Below are positions 1 through 6,805 of a stretch of 11,720 bases of DNA, piece by piece. Under the pieces are notes generated by a model, which worked only from the letters and a program-made list of their open reading frames with translations, searched no databases and was not told the DNA's origin. A program made the position numbers and the translations under genes. The stretch is from an uncultured Prevotella sp. (GTDB lineage Bacteria; Bacteroidota; Bacteroidia; Bacteroidales; Bacteroidaceae): positions 1 through 11,720 of the forward strand of contig CAKQFW010000043.1 of NCBI GenBank assembly GCA_934230965.1, written 5' to 3'. Each line of letters begins with the position of its first letter. Within the stretch, counting starts at the first letter, position 1.

Positions 1-823
1 CACCATAAAATATCTCTTTCACACGGCCACGGGCAAACACGTTGAAACAGTGTTTATACCCTATAAAGATAGGGCCACGCTGTGCGTTTCGTCGCAGGTG
101 GGCTGCAAGATGAACTGCCTGTTCTGCCAAACCGGCAAGCAGGGATTTGAGGGAAGCCTCACGGCCACCGACATACTGAACCAGATATACTCGCTGCACG
201 AGCGCCAGCGCCTTACAAACATAGTGTTTATGGGGCAAGGCGAGCCTATGGATAACCTTGACAATGTGCTGCGCGCCACCGAGGTGCTGACCGCAAGCTA
301 TGGCTATGCCTGGAGCCCAAAACGCATCACGGTGAGCACGGTGGGCGTGAAGAACAAGCTGCAGCGCTTTCTTGATGAGAGCCTCTGCCACGTGGCCATT
401 AGTATGCACTCGGCCATACCCGAGCAGCGCGCACAGCTGATGCCTGCCGAGAAAGGCATGTCGATAACCAGCGTGGTAGACCTGTTGCGCCAATACGACT
501 TCACGCATCAGCGCCGCCTCTCGTTTGAATATATCGTGTTTGGCGGGGTGAACGACAGCACCACCCATGCCAAGGAGATTGTGAAGCTGGTGAGCGGGCT
601 GGAGTGTCGGGTAAACCTCATCAGGTTTCACCAGATACCTGGCATTGACCTGCATGGCGCCGACGAGAAGAAGATGGAATGTTTTCGCGACTATCTTACC
701 AATCATGGCGTGTTTACCACCATACGTGCCAGTCGCGGCCAAGACATCTTTGCTGCCTGTGGGCTGCTAAGCACGGCCAAAACCATTGAGCTGACTCGAC
801 ATCAGAATGCAAACCAAGACTGA
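1..823 (+). CDS. rlmN: RlmN, dual-specificity 23S rRNA/tRNA adenine-C2 methyltransferase (5' truncated by window)
   Basis: Radical-SAM enzyme that methylates C2 of A2503 in 23S rRNA and of A37 in some tRNAs, in the cytoplasm. The reading frame is already open at base 2, and the codons before the GTG at 50 read TIKYLFHTATGKHVETVFIP, a normal RlmN interior, so the gene starts upstream of the window. About 273 residues are visible of a usual 340-350. The [4Fe-4S] motif CKMNCLFC (CxxxCxxC) has its cysteine codons at 104, 116 and 125. GQGEPMDNL is the SAM-binding GEP motif. RGQDIFAACG near the C-terminus carries the second catalytic cysteine (TGT at 758-760), the residue that forms the methyl-transfer intermediate. 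The motif set is complete, so it should be active. The first base is the tail of an earlier codon. Family identity is very secure. Confidence 0.96.
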   Translation, partial: TIKYLFHTATGKHVETVFIPYKDRATLCVSSQVGCKMNCLFCQTGKQGFEGSLTATDILNQIYSLHERQRLTNIVFMGQGEPMDNLDNVLRATEVLTASYGYAWSPKRITVSTVGVKNKLQRFLDESLCHVAISMHSAIPEQRAQLMPAEKGMSITSVVDLLRQYDFTHQRRLSFEYIVFGGVNDSTTHAKEIVKLVSGLECRVNLIRFHQIPGIDLHGADEKKMECFRDYLTNHGVFTTIRASRGQDIFAACGLLSTAKTIELTRHQNANQD

Positions 824-859
824 TGTTCTACACTTATCAAAGTTGTCATAAAGAGTTTT

Positions 860-946
860 GAGCTGTAAAAGCAAACAGCTCGTCCGCTCGGCTTTGCCGC
901 TTGCCTAAGCAAGAACTTGTTTACTATCAGCATGCTAAAGGCATGC
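860..946. repeat. Three small inverted repeats between rlmN and the pdxA-like gene
   Basis: The 149-bp spacer holds GAGCTGT/ACAGCTC at 860-881 (7 bp, 8-nt loop), CGGC-ttt-GCCG at 889-899, and GCATGC-taaag-GCATGC at 930-946. The first two could help end rlmN transcription, but no T-run follows, so they are not a classical intrinsic terminator. No clear TAnnTTTG promoter box is visible before the ATG at 973. The third hairpin would lie in the leader of the next gene if transcription starts upstream of it. Confidence 0.45.
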
Positions 947-972
947 GAAACTTTAAACTTTTATATATTGTT

Positions 973-2121
973 ATGGAAAACAGAAAAATACGCGTGGCCA
1001 TTACGCACGGCGACACGAACGGCGTAGGATACGAACTTATCTTTAAAACCTTTGCCGAGCCCGAAATGCTGGAGCTATGTACGCCCATTGTTTATGGGTC
1101 GCCCAAGATAGCTGCCTACCACCGCAAGGCGCTTGACATGCAGGCTAACTTTACAATCATAAACGAGGCGCACGAGGCGCATGAGGGCAAACTAAACTTG
1201 CTGCCCTGCTTTGACGATGATGTAAAGGTAGACCTGGGCACCCTGACACCCGAATCGGGTATGGCGGCCCTGCGCGCCCTTGACCGCGCCATGACCGACT
1301 TTCGCGATGGTGCCTTTGATGTGCTGGTATCGTGCCCGCTGTGCACCGAGAATATTAACGACGACAAATATCCTTTCTTGGGGCTGCCCAACTATATTGA
1401 AACCTGTGTGGGCGATGGCTGCAAAGCTTTTACCTTGATGCTGTCTGACCGCATGAACGTGGCCGTACAGGCATCGGGGGCCGATATTAAAGATGTGCCC
1501 GCAAAGCTCTCAACCGAGGCTATCGTTAACATGGTGAAGGCACTGGATAAAAGTCAGCGCCGCGACTTTCGGCTGTCAAACCCACGCATAGCCTTGCTGG
1601 CGCTAAACAGCGATGGCAAGGGCGACGAAGAGAAAAACATCATTGAACCAGCCATTGCACAGCTGGAGGCCGATGGTGTGAACGCCTTCGGGCCTTATCC
1701 CGCTGAAGACTTCTTCGGGTCTGACTATTATGATGCCTTCGACACCGTCTTGGCCATGTACGACGATCAGGGCACCGTGCCCTTCCGCTCGCTCATGCCC
1801 TACGAGGGCGTATGCTATATTGCAGGTTTGCCCTTGGTATGCACCACACCTATGATAACACCACTGTATGCGCTGGCAGGACAGGGGACCGTAGACGAGC
1901 AGAGCTTTCGCCACGCCATCTTCAATGCTATCGACATTTTTCGCCATCGTGCCGAATATGACGAACCCATGGAGAACCCACTGCCCAAGCTCTACCACGA
2001 GCGACGCGACGAGAGCGAAAAGGTGCGCTTTGCTATACCCAAGAAACATGATGGCGCCTTTAAGCCCGCACGCGACGGCAAGGTGCGCGACGCTGCAAAG
2101 AGCGATAACGCTGAGGGATGA
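973..2121 (+). CDS. pdxA: PdxA-family protein (4-hydroxythreonine-4-phosphate dehydrogenase fold) lacking the active-site residues
   Basis: PdxA oxidises 4-phosphohydroxy-threonine in the DXP-dependent pyridoxal-phosphate pathway and needs a divalent metal. This 382-residue protein aligns with PdxA from end to end: THGDTNGVGYEL at 11-22, PRIALLALN at 204-212, LAMYDDQG at 260-267, and AGQGTVDEQSF at 302-312. The catalytic core is altered, judged against remembered E. coli and Bacteroides sequences. The metal ligands His166, His211 and His266 (E. coli numbering) correspond here to Gly169, Asp214 and Asp264. The GHTE motif is GLPN (137-140). The APINK segment is CPLCT (121-125). The AHGTAYD segment is MITPLYA (294-300). 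The ATG at 973 is chosen over a TTG at 901 because the extra 24 residues do not resemble the family. The stop overlaps the next start (ATGA, 2118-2121), so the two are translationally coupled. Residues 330-382 are a charged tail. Family identity is secure; dehydrogenase activity is doubtful. Confidence 0.85.
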   Translation: MENRKIRVAITHGDTNGVGYELIFKTFAEPEMLELCTPIVYGSPKIAAYHRKALDMQANFTIINEAHEAHEGKLNLLPCFDDDVKVDLGTLTPESGMAALRALDRAMTDFRDGAFDVLVSCPLCTENINDDKYPFLGLPNYIETCVGDGCKAFTLMLSDRMNVAVQASGADIKDVPAKLSTEAIVNMVKALDKSQRRDFRLSNPRIALLALNSDGKGDEEKNIIEPAIAQLEADGVNAFGPYPAEDFFGSDYYDAFDTVLAMYDDQGTVPFRSLMPYEGVCYIAGLPLVCTTPMITPLYALAGQGTVDEQSFRHAIFNAIDIFRHRAEYDEPMENPLPKLYHERRDESEKVRFAIPKKHDGAFKPARDGKVRDAAKSDNAEG

Positions 2122-3182
2122 GCAGAAAATACCAAAACGGTTTCTTCATCTTCGGCGTAGCGGTGCTGGCCATCATGGTGGCACAGCTCAACTTTGCCGA
2201 GGTGTGCACTGCCGTAAGCCATGCTGGCTATTGGTTTGCGGCGGTACTGGCCCTGTGGGCGCTACTATACATCTTTAACACGGCTGCATGGTATGTTATC
2301 ATACAGGCGGGCGGAAGAGTAAAGGTGCCGAGGGTATGGCTGTATAAGATTACGGTGTCGGGCTTCGCCCTCAACTATGCCACACCTGGCGGACTGATGG
2401 GAGGCGAGCCTTATCGCATCATGTCGCTGTTGCCACTTATCGGCACCGAAAGGGCCTCGTCGTCGGTCATACTGTATGTAATGACTCACATCTTCAGCCA
2501 CTTTTGGTTTTGGTTGCTCTCCATCGTGCTCTTTGTTGTATGGGGCCGACATACAGGGGCTACCGTCAGCGTAGCAGCAGCTGGGGCACTATTCTGTCTG
2601 GCAGGCTTGTGGTTCTTTATGGCGGGCTATAAAAAGGGCATAGCTCTGCGCCTGGCAACATGGCTGTTGCACCTACCATGGGTGGGTAAACGTGTGCGGG
2701 CTTTTGCTGATAGCCACCACGAACAGTTGCTTACCATCGACCATCAGGTGGCTGCCTTGCACCACCAAAACAAGCGCACACTGGTATCAGCCGTTGTGCT
2801 TGAGCTACTCTGCCGCATAGGCTCGGCAGCCGAAATATATTTTACCATCTTGGTGCTCACGCCACACGTAACGTATGTGCAGTGCATACTTATATTGGCC
2901 TTCACCTCGCTGTTTGCCAATATGCTGTTCTTCATACCGCTGCAACTGGGCGGACGCGAAGGCGGCTTCTTGATGTCGGCAGCCGCACTGGGCATGACGG
3001 CATCAACTGGCATCTTCGTAGCCCTCATCGTGCGTCTGCGCGAACTGGTATGGACGGGCATCGGCCTGCTACTCATCAAGTGCGAGCGTCGGCCGCCTAA
3101 CACGTCAGCCTCATCCACCATTTCATCATCCACTTCTTCCTCTACAGCATCATCCTCTTCTTCCTCCACAACATCTCACTGA
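2118..3182 (+). CDS. Flippase-like integral membrane protein (UPF0104 / lysylphosphatidylglycerol-synthase TM family)
   Basis: A 354-residue polytopic inner-membrane protein. Hydrophobic stretches lie near 9-26, 37-63, 113-140, 150-170, 221-246, 252-275, 285-303 and 307-321. The family signature is visible as ALNYATPGGLMGGEPYRI (84-101) and PLQLGGREGG (274-283), which correspond to the conserved PGG-GGE and GxRE motifs of the MprF/AglD/YbhN flippase domain. Members move lipid-linked or aminoacylated lipids across the membrane, but the substrate cannot be told from sequence, and no cytosolic lysyl-transferase domain is attached. It starts inside the stop of the PdxA-like gene, so the two are co-translated. 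Its C-terminus is odd: residues 329-354 are almost pure Ser/Thr after the last membrane segment, encoded by a pyrimidine-rich TCN tract (about 3104-3179). That tail is not part of the family. Confidence 0.82.
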   Translation: MSRKYQNGFFIFGVAVLAIMVAQLNFAEVCTAVSHAGYWFAAVLALWALLYIFNTAAWYVIIQAGGRVKVPRVWLYKITVSGFALNYATPGGLMGGEPYRIMSLLPLIGTERASSSVILYVMTHIFSHFWFWLLSIVLFVVWGRHTGATVSVAAAGALFCLAGLWFFMAGYKKGIALRLATWLLHLPWVGKRVRAFADSHHEQLLTIDHQVAALHHQNKRTLVSAVVLELLCRIGSAAEIYFTILVLTPHVTYVQCILILAFTSLFANMLFFIPLQLGGREGGFLMSAAALGMTASTGIFVALIVRLRELVWTGIGLLLIKCERRPPNTSASSTISSSTSSSTASSSSSSTTSH

Positions 3183-3200
3183 AAAAAACTTTTCATATCT

Positions 3201-4226
3201 ATGTCGCACCTCTTATTGGTCTGCCTTCGTCGGCACACGTTTTCATTTAGCTTTCTCTGCTCTCTTCTCCTCTCCTCCACCCTCTTGTTTACGGCTTGCG
3301 ATAACCCCTACTCGCCCACCGACAATGACGACACGCCCACAACAGGCGGTGGCGGTGGCAACACAGGCGGTGACACAAATCAGGGCATCAGCATAGGCTT
3401 TAACATTACTGGCGTAGAGTCTGCCAGCTATGACAACGAGGCCGACGCCCCGGCAAAAGCCCTCGCCCCCATGCGCGCCACAGCGCAACAGGGCACACCA
3501 CTGAAAGATGTGTGCAGCCATGTGGTGCTGGCGGTATATGATGATAGCAAAAACAAGGTGGGCGAGGTGTCGCAAAGCGCCTCTGACGACAACTTCGGGC
3601 AAGCCTCTCTACAGCTGGAAAAGGGAACCTATACGGTAGTGGTAATAGGGCATAACGGCACTACCAAGCCCGTGATGACCAAGCCCGACAAGATAACCTT
3701 TGGCGGAAAGCTTACCGACACGTTTTATTGCTGCCAAGAAATTGAGGTGAGCAACAAGTGCAACTTCTCACTGGTGCTGAAACGTGCCGTGGCCATGTTC
3801 AGGCTGCAAACAAACGATGCCACCCCTACCGAGATAAAGACCATGCAGTTTTATTATACAGGCGGCAGCAGCACCTTCAACGCCCTTACGGGCAAGGGTT
3901 GCGTTAACTCGAAGCAAACCGAAAAACGCACCGTATTAACGCAAGCTTATAAGGGCACTGCCTCGTACGACGTGTTCACCTTTCCGCGGTCTGATAGCAA
4001 AGAGCTTGCTATAACGGTGTCGGCACTCGACAAAAACGACAATGCCATCTTTGTGCGCGAATTTAAGAAGGTGCCCATCGCCTGCAACAATATCTCTTAT
4101 TATGAAGGCAAATTCTTTGGCGAGTCGGCCGACGGCGCACGCGCCTCATTCAATATATTAGTAGATGCCGAGTGGACCGTTAACCACTACACCTACAACG
4201 ATGGCAGCGCCAATATAGGACAATAA
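3201..4226 (+). CDS. Mfa2/FimB-like fimbrillin-family surface lipoprotein
   Basis: A 341-residue protein with a lipoprotein signal peptide. A basic, hydrophobic N-terminus ends in the lipobox LFTAC, giving lipidated Cys33. Then comes an acidic and Gly-rich linker (DNDDTPTTGGGGGNTGG, 41-57), which may act as a Bacteroidetes surface-export signal. The body is beta-rich: a first domain around 100-160 with GTYTVVVIGHNG at 142-153, then LKRAVAMFRL at 193-202 opening a second domain that ends with ISYYEGKFFG (298-307). This two-domain layout fits the FimB/Mfa2 family, whose members anchor or cap outer-membrane fimbriae in Porphyromonas and Bacteroides. No pilin stalk gene is nearby. It follows the flippase-like gene by 18 bp with no promoter box between, so it is probably in the same transcript. 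A generic beta-sandwich lipoprotein is the alternative. Confidence 0.62.
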   Translation: MSHLLLVCLRRHTFSFSFLCSLLLSSTLLFTACDNPYSPTDNDDTPTTGGGGGNTGGDTNQGISIGFNITGVESASYDNEADAPAKALAPMRATAQQGTPLKDVCSHVVLAVYDDSKNKVGEVSQSASDDNFGQASLQLEKGTYTVVVIGHNGTTKPVMTKPDKITFGGKLTDTFYCCQEIEVSNKCNFSLVLKRAVAMFRLQTNDATPTEIKTMQFYYTGGSSTFNALTGKGCVNSKQTEKRTVLTQAYKGTASYDVFTFPRSDSKELAITVSALDKNDNAIFVREFKKVPIACNNISYYEGKFFGESADGARASFNILVDAEWTVNHYTYNDGSANIGQ

Positions 4227-4284
4227 AAAAGGTATGTGCATGGAAAAAACAAAAAGTAACATTCTTACACAATCTATCAGTTTC

Positions 4285-4307
4285 TTGCAATAATAGTTGT
4301 AACTTTG
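4285..4307 (+). promoter_or_regulatory. Bacteroidetes-type promoter of coaW
   Basis: TAACTTTG at 4300-4307 matches the TAnnTTTG -7 box exactly and lies 32 bp before the coaW ATG. A TTG at 4285-4287 is closer than the ideal 19-21 bp, so the -33 element is weak. The box separates coaW from the upstream operon. Confidence 0.68.
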
Positions 4308-4339
4308 CACACCGTAACCATAAATACGAAAAAAAGAAA

Positions 4340-5170
4340 ATGGGCATCATCATTGGTATTGACGTTGGCATCAGCACAACAAAGATAGTAGGCATCGTAA
4401 ACGGCGGAACTATTCTCTCGCCCATACGCATCAAAGCCACCGACCCCATCACATCGCTGTATGGCGCCTTCGGCAAGTTTCTGTTTGAAAACAAAATACA
4501 GCTGCAAGACATTGAGCGCGTCATGCTAACGGGCGTGGGCAGTGCCTACATCAACGAACCTATCTACGGTCTGCCCACCGAGAAGGCCGAAGAGTTTATT
4601 GCCGATGGACTGGGAGCACGCTTTGAGACCAACCTCGACCGCATGATGGTGGTGAGCATGGGCACAGGCACCTCTATCGTAAAATGCGATGGCGACGACA
4701 TCAAACACATCGGAGGCATAGGCATAGGCGGTGGCACGCTGCAAGGTCTATCTCGACTGCTGCTCAAGACCGACGACATACGCCAAGTGGCCGAACTGGC
4801 CGAAAAAGGCGACGTATCGCACATCAACGTGCTCATTAAAGACATCAGTGCCAGTCCGCTGCCAGGTCTGCCCATGGATGCCATCGCCTCGCTATACGGA
4901 AACGCTAACAGCAATGCCTCACGAGAAGACATCGCCATCGGCCTCATCTGGATGGTGTTGCAAAGCATCTGCAGCGCATCAATACTATCGTCGCTGGGCT
5001 CAGGCATCAAACAGTTTGTCATGATTGGCAACCTCACCCTTCTGCCCCTGTGCAACCGCGTGTTCCCCGCCACCGAGAAGCTGTACGGCGTAAAATTCTA
5101 CATACCCAAATACGCCGAGTTCTGCACCGCCATCGGTGCCGCACTCTACTATGCAAACAGAAAAAAATAA
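4340..5170 (+). CDS. coaW: Type II pantothenate kinase
   Basis: A 276-residue cytoplasmic kinase that phosphorylates pantothenate with ATP, the first step of coenzyme A synthesis. It has the ASKHA fold. The phosphate-1 loop is GIDVGISTTK at 6-15, where the family more often has GG. The adenosine-side motif MGTGTSIV is at 107-114, followed by GIGIGGGTLQGLSRLL (126-141), typical of the type II family in Staphylococcus and eukaryotes. The GxPTEKAEEF segment (78-86) corresponds to the region of the catalytic glutamate in this family. Length is normal and both ends fit, so the gene looks intact. Many bacteria use the unrelated type I or III enzymes, and whether this genome also has coaX cannot be seen here. 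It has its own promoter at 4300-4307. The REP-like spacer follows it. Confidence 0.88.
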   Translation: MGIIIGIDVGISTTKIVGIVNGGTILSPIRIKATDPITSLYGAFGKFLFENKIQLQDIERVMLTGVGSAYINEPIYGLPTEKAEEFIADGLGARFETNLDRMMVVSMGTGTSIVKCDGDDIKHIGGIGIGGGTLQGLSRLLLKTDDIRQVAELAEKGDVSHINVLIKDISASPLPGLPMDAIASLYGNANSNASREDIAIGLIWMVLQSICSASILSSLGSGIKQFVMIGNLTLLPLCNRVFPATEKLYGVKFYIPKYAEFCTAIGAALYYANRKK

Positions 5171-5262
5171 TGTTGTATCGGGGCTCATATAATAATATTG
5201 TGTTTTAACAATTCAATAATACAATATTGCAAGTATTTTAGCTAAACGAATGCGCCCTCAAA

Positions 5263-5294
5263 AGTAGGACGGTGGTCTCCGCGCCCCGTCCTCC
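5263..5294 (+). repeat. REP-like hairpin unit, copy 1
   Basis: A 32-bp core beginning AGTAGGACGGTGG and ending CCCCGTCCTCC. AGGACGG and CCGTCCT form a 7-bp stem that a bulged T can extend by GG/CC. It pairs head-to-head with copy 2 over 32 bp with three differences. Its tail, AGCACCCAAC followed by an AT-rich piece up to 5322, recurs at 11546-11572 on the opposite strand. Confidence 0.85.
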
Positions 5295-5352
5295 AGCACC
5301 CAACAATTCTAAATAGATAACCTCACAAATTTATTACCTATTACTAATGTCG

Positions 5353-5384
5353 GGAGGACGGGGCACAGAGGCCACCGTCCTACT
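5353..5384 (-). repeat. REP-like hairpin unit, copy 2 (inverted)
   Basis: Reverse complement of the same 32-bp core. Read on the minus strand it is identical to the copy at 11428-11459. It lies 58 bp from copy 1 in opposite orientation, a BIME-like pair. The outer flank (GGCAAACCATAGTAGG read on the minus strand) and a further flank to 5427 are also shared with the distal cluster. Confidence 0.85.
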
Positions 5385-5445
5385 ATGGTTTGCCTTGCTA
5401 ACCACATGGATTTTTCACTCTTCACTTTTCCCTTTTCCCTTAAAC

Positions 5446-5460
5446 GTGCCTCGTCCTCCA
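5446..5460 (+). repeat. Decayed right half of a REP-like unit
   Basis: GTGCCTCGTCCTCCAGCAA (from 5446) matches the right half and tail of the unit with one change in the C-run. The left half with the GTAGGACGG arm is missing, so it cannot form the hairpin. Confidence 0.6.
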
Positions 5461-5482
5461 GCAATACAAAAGGGTATCTTCA

Positions 5483-5514
5483 AGTAGGACGGTGGTCTCC
5501 GTGCCCCGTCCTCC
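5483..5514 (+). repeat. REP-like hairpin unit, copy 3
   Basis: Same 32-bp core as copy 1 with one base different (CGTG for CGCG in the loop). The AGCACCCAAC tail continues to 5524. It ends 14 bp before the 3' end of the minus-strand small acidic gene, so it could act as a transcript-end hairpin for that gene. Confidence 0.85.
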
Positions 5515-5538
5515 AGCACCCAACGTTGCTTGTTCTTT

Positions 5539-5766
5539 TTAATCGTCAAGCGGACACAAAAGCTCGTTTTCTCTTTTTTCTCGTTCAGCCTGTAAGCGGT
5601 CGAGGTAAGCTTGCAGTTCAGCCTCCTCTTCTTGCTCTTTCAGACTTTGGTTTAAGAGGAAGTCGTTGGCGGCTTCGTCAGCAGGGTCCTCAGTGGGTTC
5701 GCCACTCACATAGTGCTCTTTTACAAACTCTTCAAACGGGTTTTTCTCGTTTACATTCTTTTCCAT
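5539..5766 (-). CDS. Small acidic helical protein of unknown function
   Basis: A 75-residue protein that I do not recognise. It is rich in Glu, Asp and Lys, with no signal peptide or membrane segment. The first half (1-33) looks disordered and has GEPTEDPADEA at 22-32. Residues 41-68 form a strongly predicted charged helix (LKEQEEEAELQAYLDRLQAE), possibly a coiled coil. A single cysteine lies near the end in LLCPLDD. It is believed to be a real gene because a good promoter box (5824-5831) lies 57 bp before its ATG, its composition is protein-like, and the opposite-strand frame reads as repeat-derived. It is transcribed convergently with coaW. A role as a small cytosolic adaptor or regulator is possible but unsupported. 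Confidence 0.62.
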   Translation of the reverse strand: MEKNVNEKNPFEEFVKEHYVSGEPTEDPADEAANDFLLNQSLKEQEEEAELQAYLDRLQAEREKRENELLCPLDD

Positions 5767-5823
5767 AATATTTGTTTTTTAAAGTTACATAACAAAACCA
5801 TTCATGGCGTTTGTTTACAGATG

Positions 5824-5855
5824 CAAAAGTACGAAAAGGGGTGATACGAAACAAG
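5824..5855 (-). promoter_or_regulatory. Promoter of the small acidic gene
   Basis: Read on the minus strand, TACTTTTG (5824-5831) is an exact TAnnTTTG -7 box, and CTTG (5852-5855) lies 20 bp upstream as a partial -33 TTTG. Just beyond lies a near-perfect tandem 10-mer, GTTCATAATG/GTTCATAACG (5855-5874, plus-strand reading), which could be a regulator site. The predicted leader is about 50 nt. Confidence 0.65.
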
Positions 5856-5934
5856 TTCATAATGGTTCATAACGTGAAATAGCTTTTTCCCCAAGCACGA
5901 GACGAACTTTCTTATAACGATGCCCCACCCCGTG

Positions 5935-6744
5935 TTACCCCAAGGCGCCAATCTCTTCGCAGCGCTGGTCGAAGGCAGCGTTTGTGCGTTGCATCCAGTC
6001 GGGCAGCGATTTTAAGGCCTGATACACCAACGGGTCGGGCATTTCTTTATAGTAGGCATAGGCCATAGGTCCTGCGATGGCGGCCAGCGTGTCAGAGTCG
6101 CCCCCGAGCGAGATGGCCAGTCGAAGGCAGTCGACATAATCGGTTGATGCGATGAAGCTTAGGATGGCGGGCCCCACCGTAGCCGGACTATTTGAGAAGA
6201 ACGAGTAAGTGTCGTGAATATCGTCGTAACACTTTCCGCTCCAGAAGGTGCAATATTTGTCCAGCACGTTTGTGCGCACAAAGTCTTTATCCTTTCCGTT
6301 TTTCAGGTAGAAGATGGTGAGCGCCGTAGCCACCGCCCCTTTAATGCCTTCGGGGTGGTTATGTGTGGGTGCTGCCGTTTGCGTGGCCAGGTCAATACAT
6401 TCGTCCTCGTTACGAGCCAGCCATCCCGCTGCGCTGCATCGCATGGCCGACCCATTTCCCATGCTGCCATAGGGTTCATGGTCGTGGTCGGTTATCCACT
6501 GTTTAAACCTGTGGCCATAGCCAGCGTGTCGGTGCTGATTGGCACACATCCACAGGTTGTCGGCCATGTCTTTACCCTTCAAAAAGGCTTCGGCACAGGC
6601 AAAGGTTAGCACGGTGTCGTCGGTAAAATGCGCTCTTGACGAAAACATTTTCACGGCGTTATAATCTTTCGTGCGGTGTGCACGTCCTTCGTATGCGCTG
6701 CCAGCAATGTCACCCACGGCAGCGGCCATCAACAAGTTTTTCAT
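5935..6744 (-). CDS. ADP-ribosylglycohydrolase family protein (DraG/ARH-like)
   Basis: A 269-residue cytoplasmic hydrolase of the DraG/ARH family, which uses two Mg2+ ions to remove ADP-ribose from proteins, nucleic acids or small molecules. The motifs are complete: GDIAGSAYE at 11-19, TDDT (41-44, metal ligands), GNGSAMR at 96-102, the HNHPEG histidine motif at 128-133, and GGDSDTLAAIAG at 214-225, which supplies the second set of metal-binding Asp residues. Length is normal for the compact bacterial form, and no appended domain is present. It lies 61 bp downstream of the Nudix regulator on the same strand with no TAnnTTTG box in the gap, so the pair is probably one operon. No ADP-ribosyltransferase partner is visible nearby, so the substrate is open: a target modified elsewhere, or ADP-ribose derivatives in NAD turnover. 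Confidence 0.88.
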   Translation of the reverse strand: MKNLLMAAAVGDIAGSAYEGRAHRTKDYNAVKMFSSRAHFTDDTVLTFACAEAFLKGKDMADNLWMCANQHRHAGYGHRFKQWITDHDHEPYGSMGNGSAMRCSAAGWLARNEDECIDLATQTAAPTHNHPEGIKGAVATALTIFYLKNGKDKDFVRTNVLDKYCTFWSGKCYDDIHDTYSFFSNSPATVGPAILSFIASTDYVDCLRLAISLGGDSDTLAAIAGPMAYAYYKEMPDPLVYQALKSLPDWMQRTNAAFDQRCEEIGALG

Positions 6745-6805
6745 TCTAAGTAAGTGTTATTATTTTTTATTGAGTTCACTTTAAAAAGGGACATATTTAT
6801 GTAGT

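Larger units (their letters stand above)
5171..5538. other. Repeat-bearing intergenic spacer after coaW
   Basis: This 368-bp spacer separates the plus-strand coaW from the minus-strand small acidic gene, so it lies between two 3' ends. Its first part is AT-rich, with an inverted repeat AATATTGT/ACAATATT at 5194-5228 and no clear terminator T-run. The rest carries three full copies and one decayed copy of a REP-like hairpin, listed separately. A long open frame across 5385-5768 crosses the repeats and overlaps the small gene; it does not look like a protein. Confidence 0.7.

Noticed and set aside
860..899. Intrinsic terminator for rlmN
   Set aside because: Stems are present but no T-run follows either of them.
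901..972. Longer TTG start for the PdxA-like protein (24 extra residues)
   Set aside because: The extra segment crosses an inverted repeat and does not resemble the PdxA N-terminus; MENRKIRVAITHGD from 973 is the natural start.
1603..2049. Minus-strand 148-codon open frame
   Set aside because: Antisense shadow of the PdxA-like gene; no recognised motif.
2744..3169. Minus-strand acidic open frame
   Set aside because: Its Glu/Asp-rich start is only the complement of the TCN serine tract; the plus-strand membrane protein explains the region.
5263..5514. CRISPR array
   Set aside because: Units alternate in orientation, spacing is irregular, and each is itself a palindromic hairpin; no cas gene is present.
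5385..5768. Plus-strand 127-codon open frame
   Set aside because: It runs through REP-like repeats and antisense to the small acidic gene; no motif or promoter.
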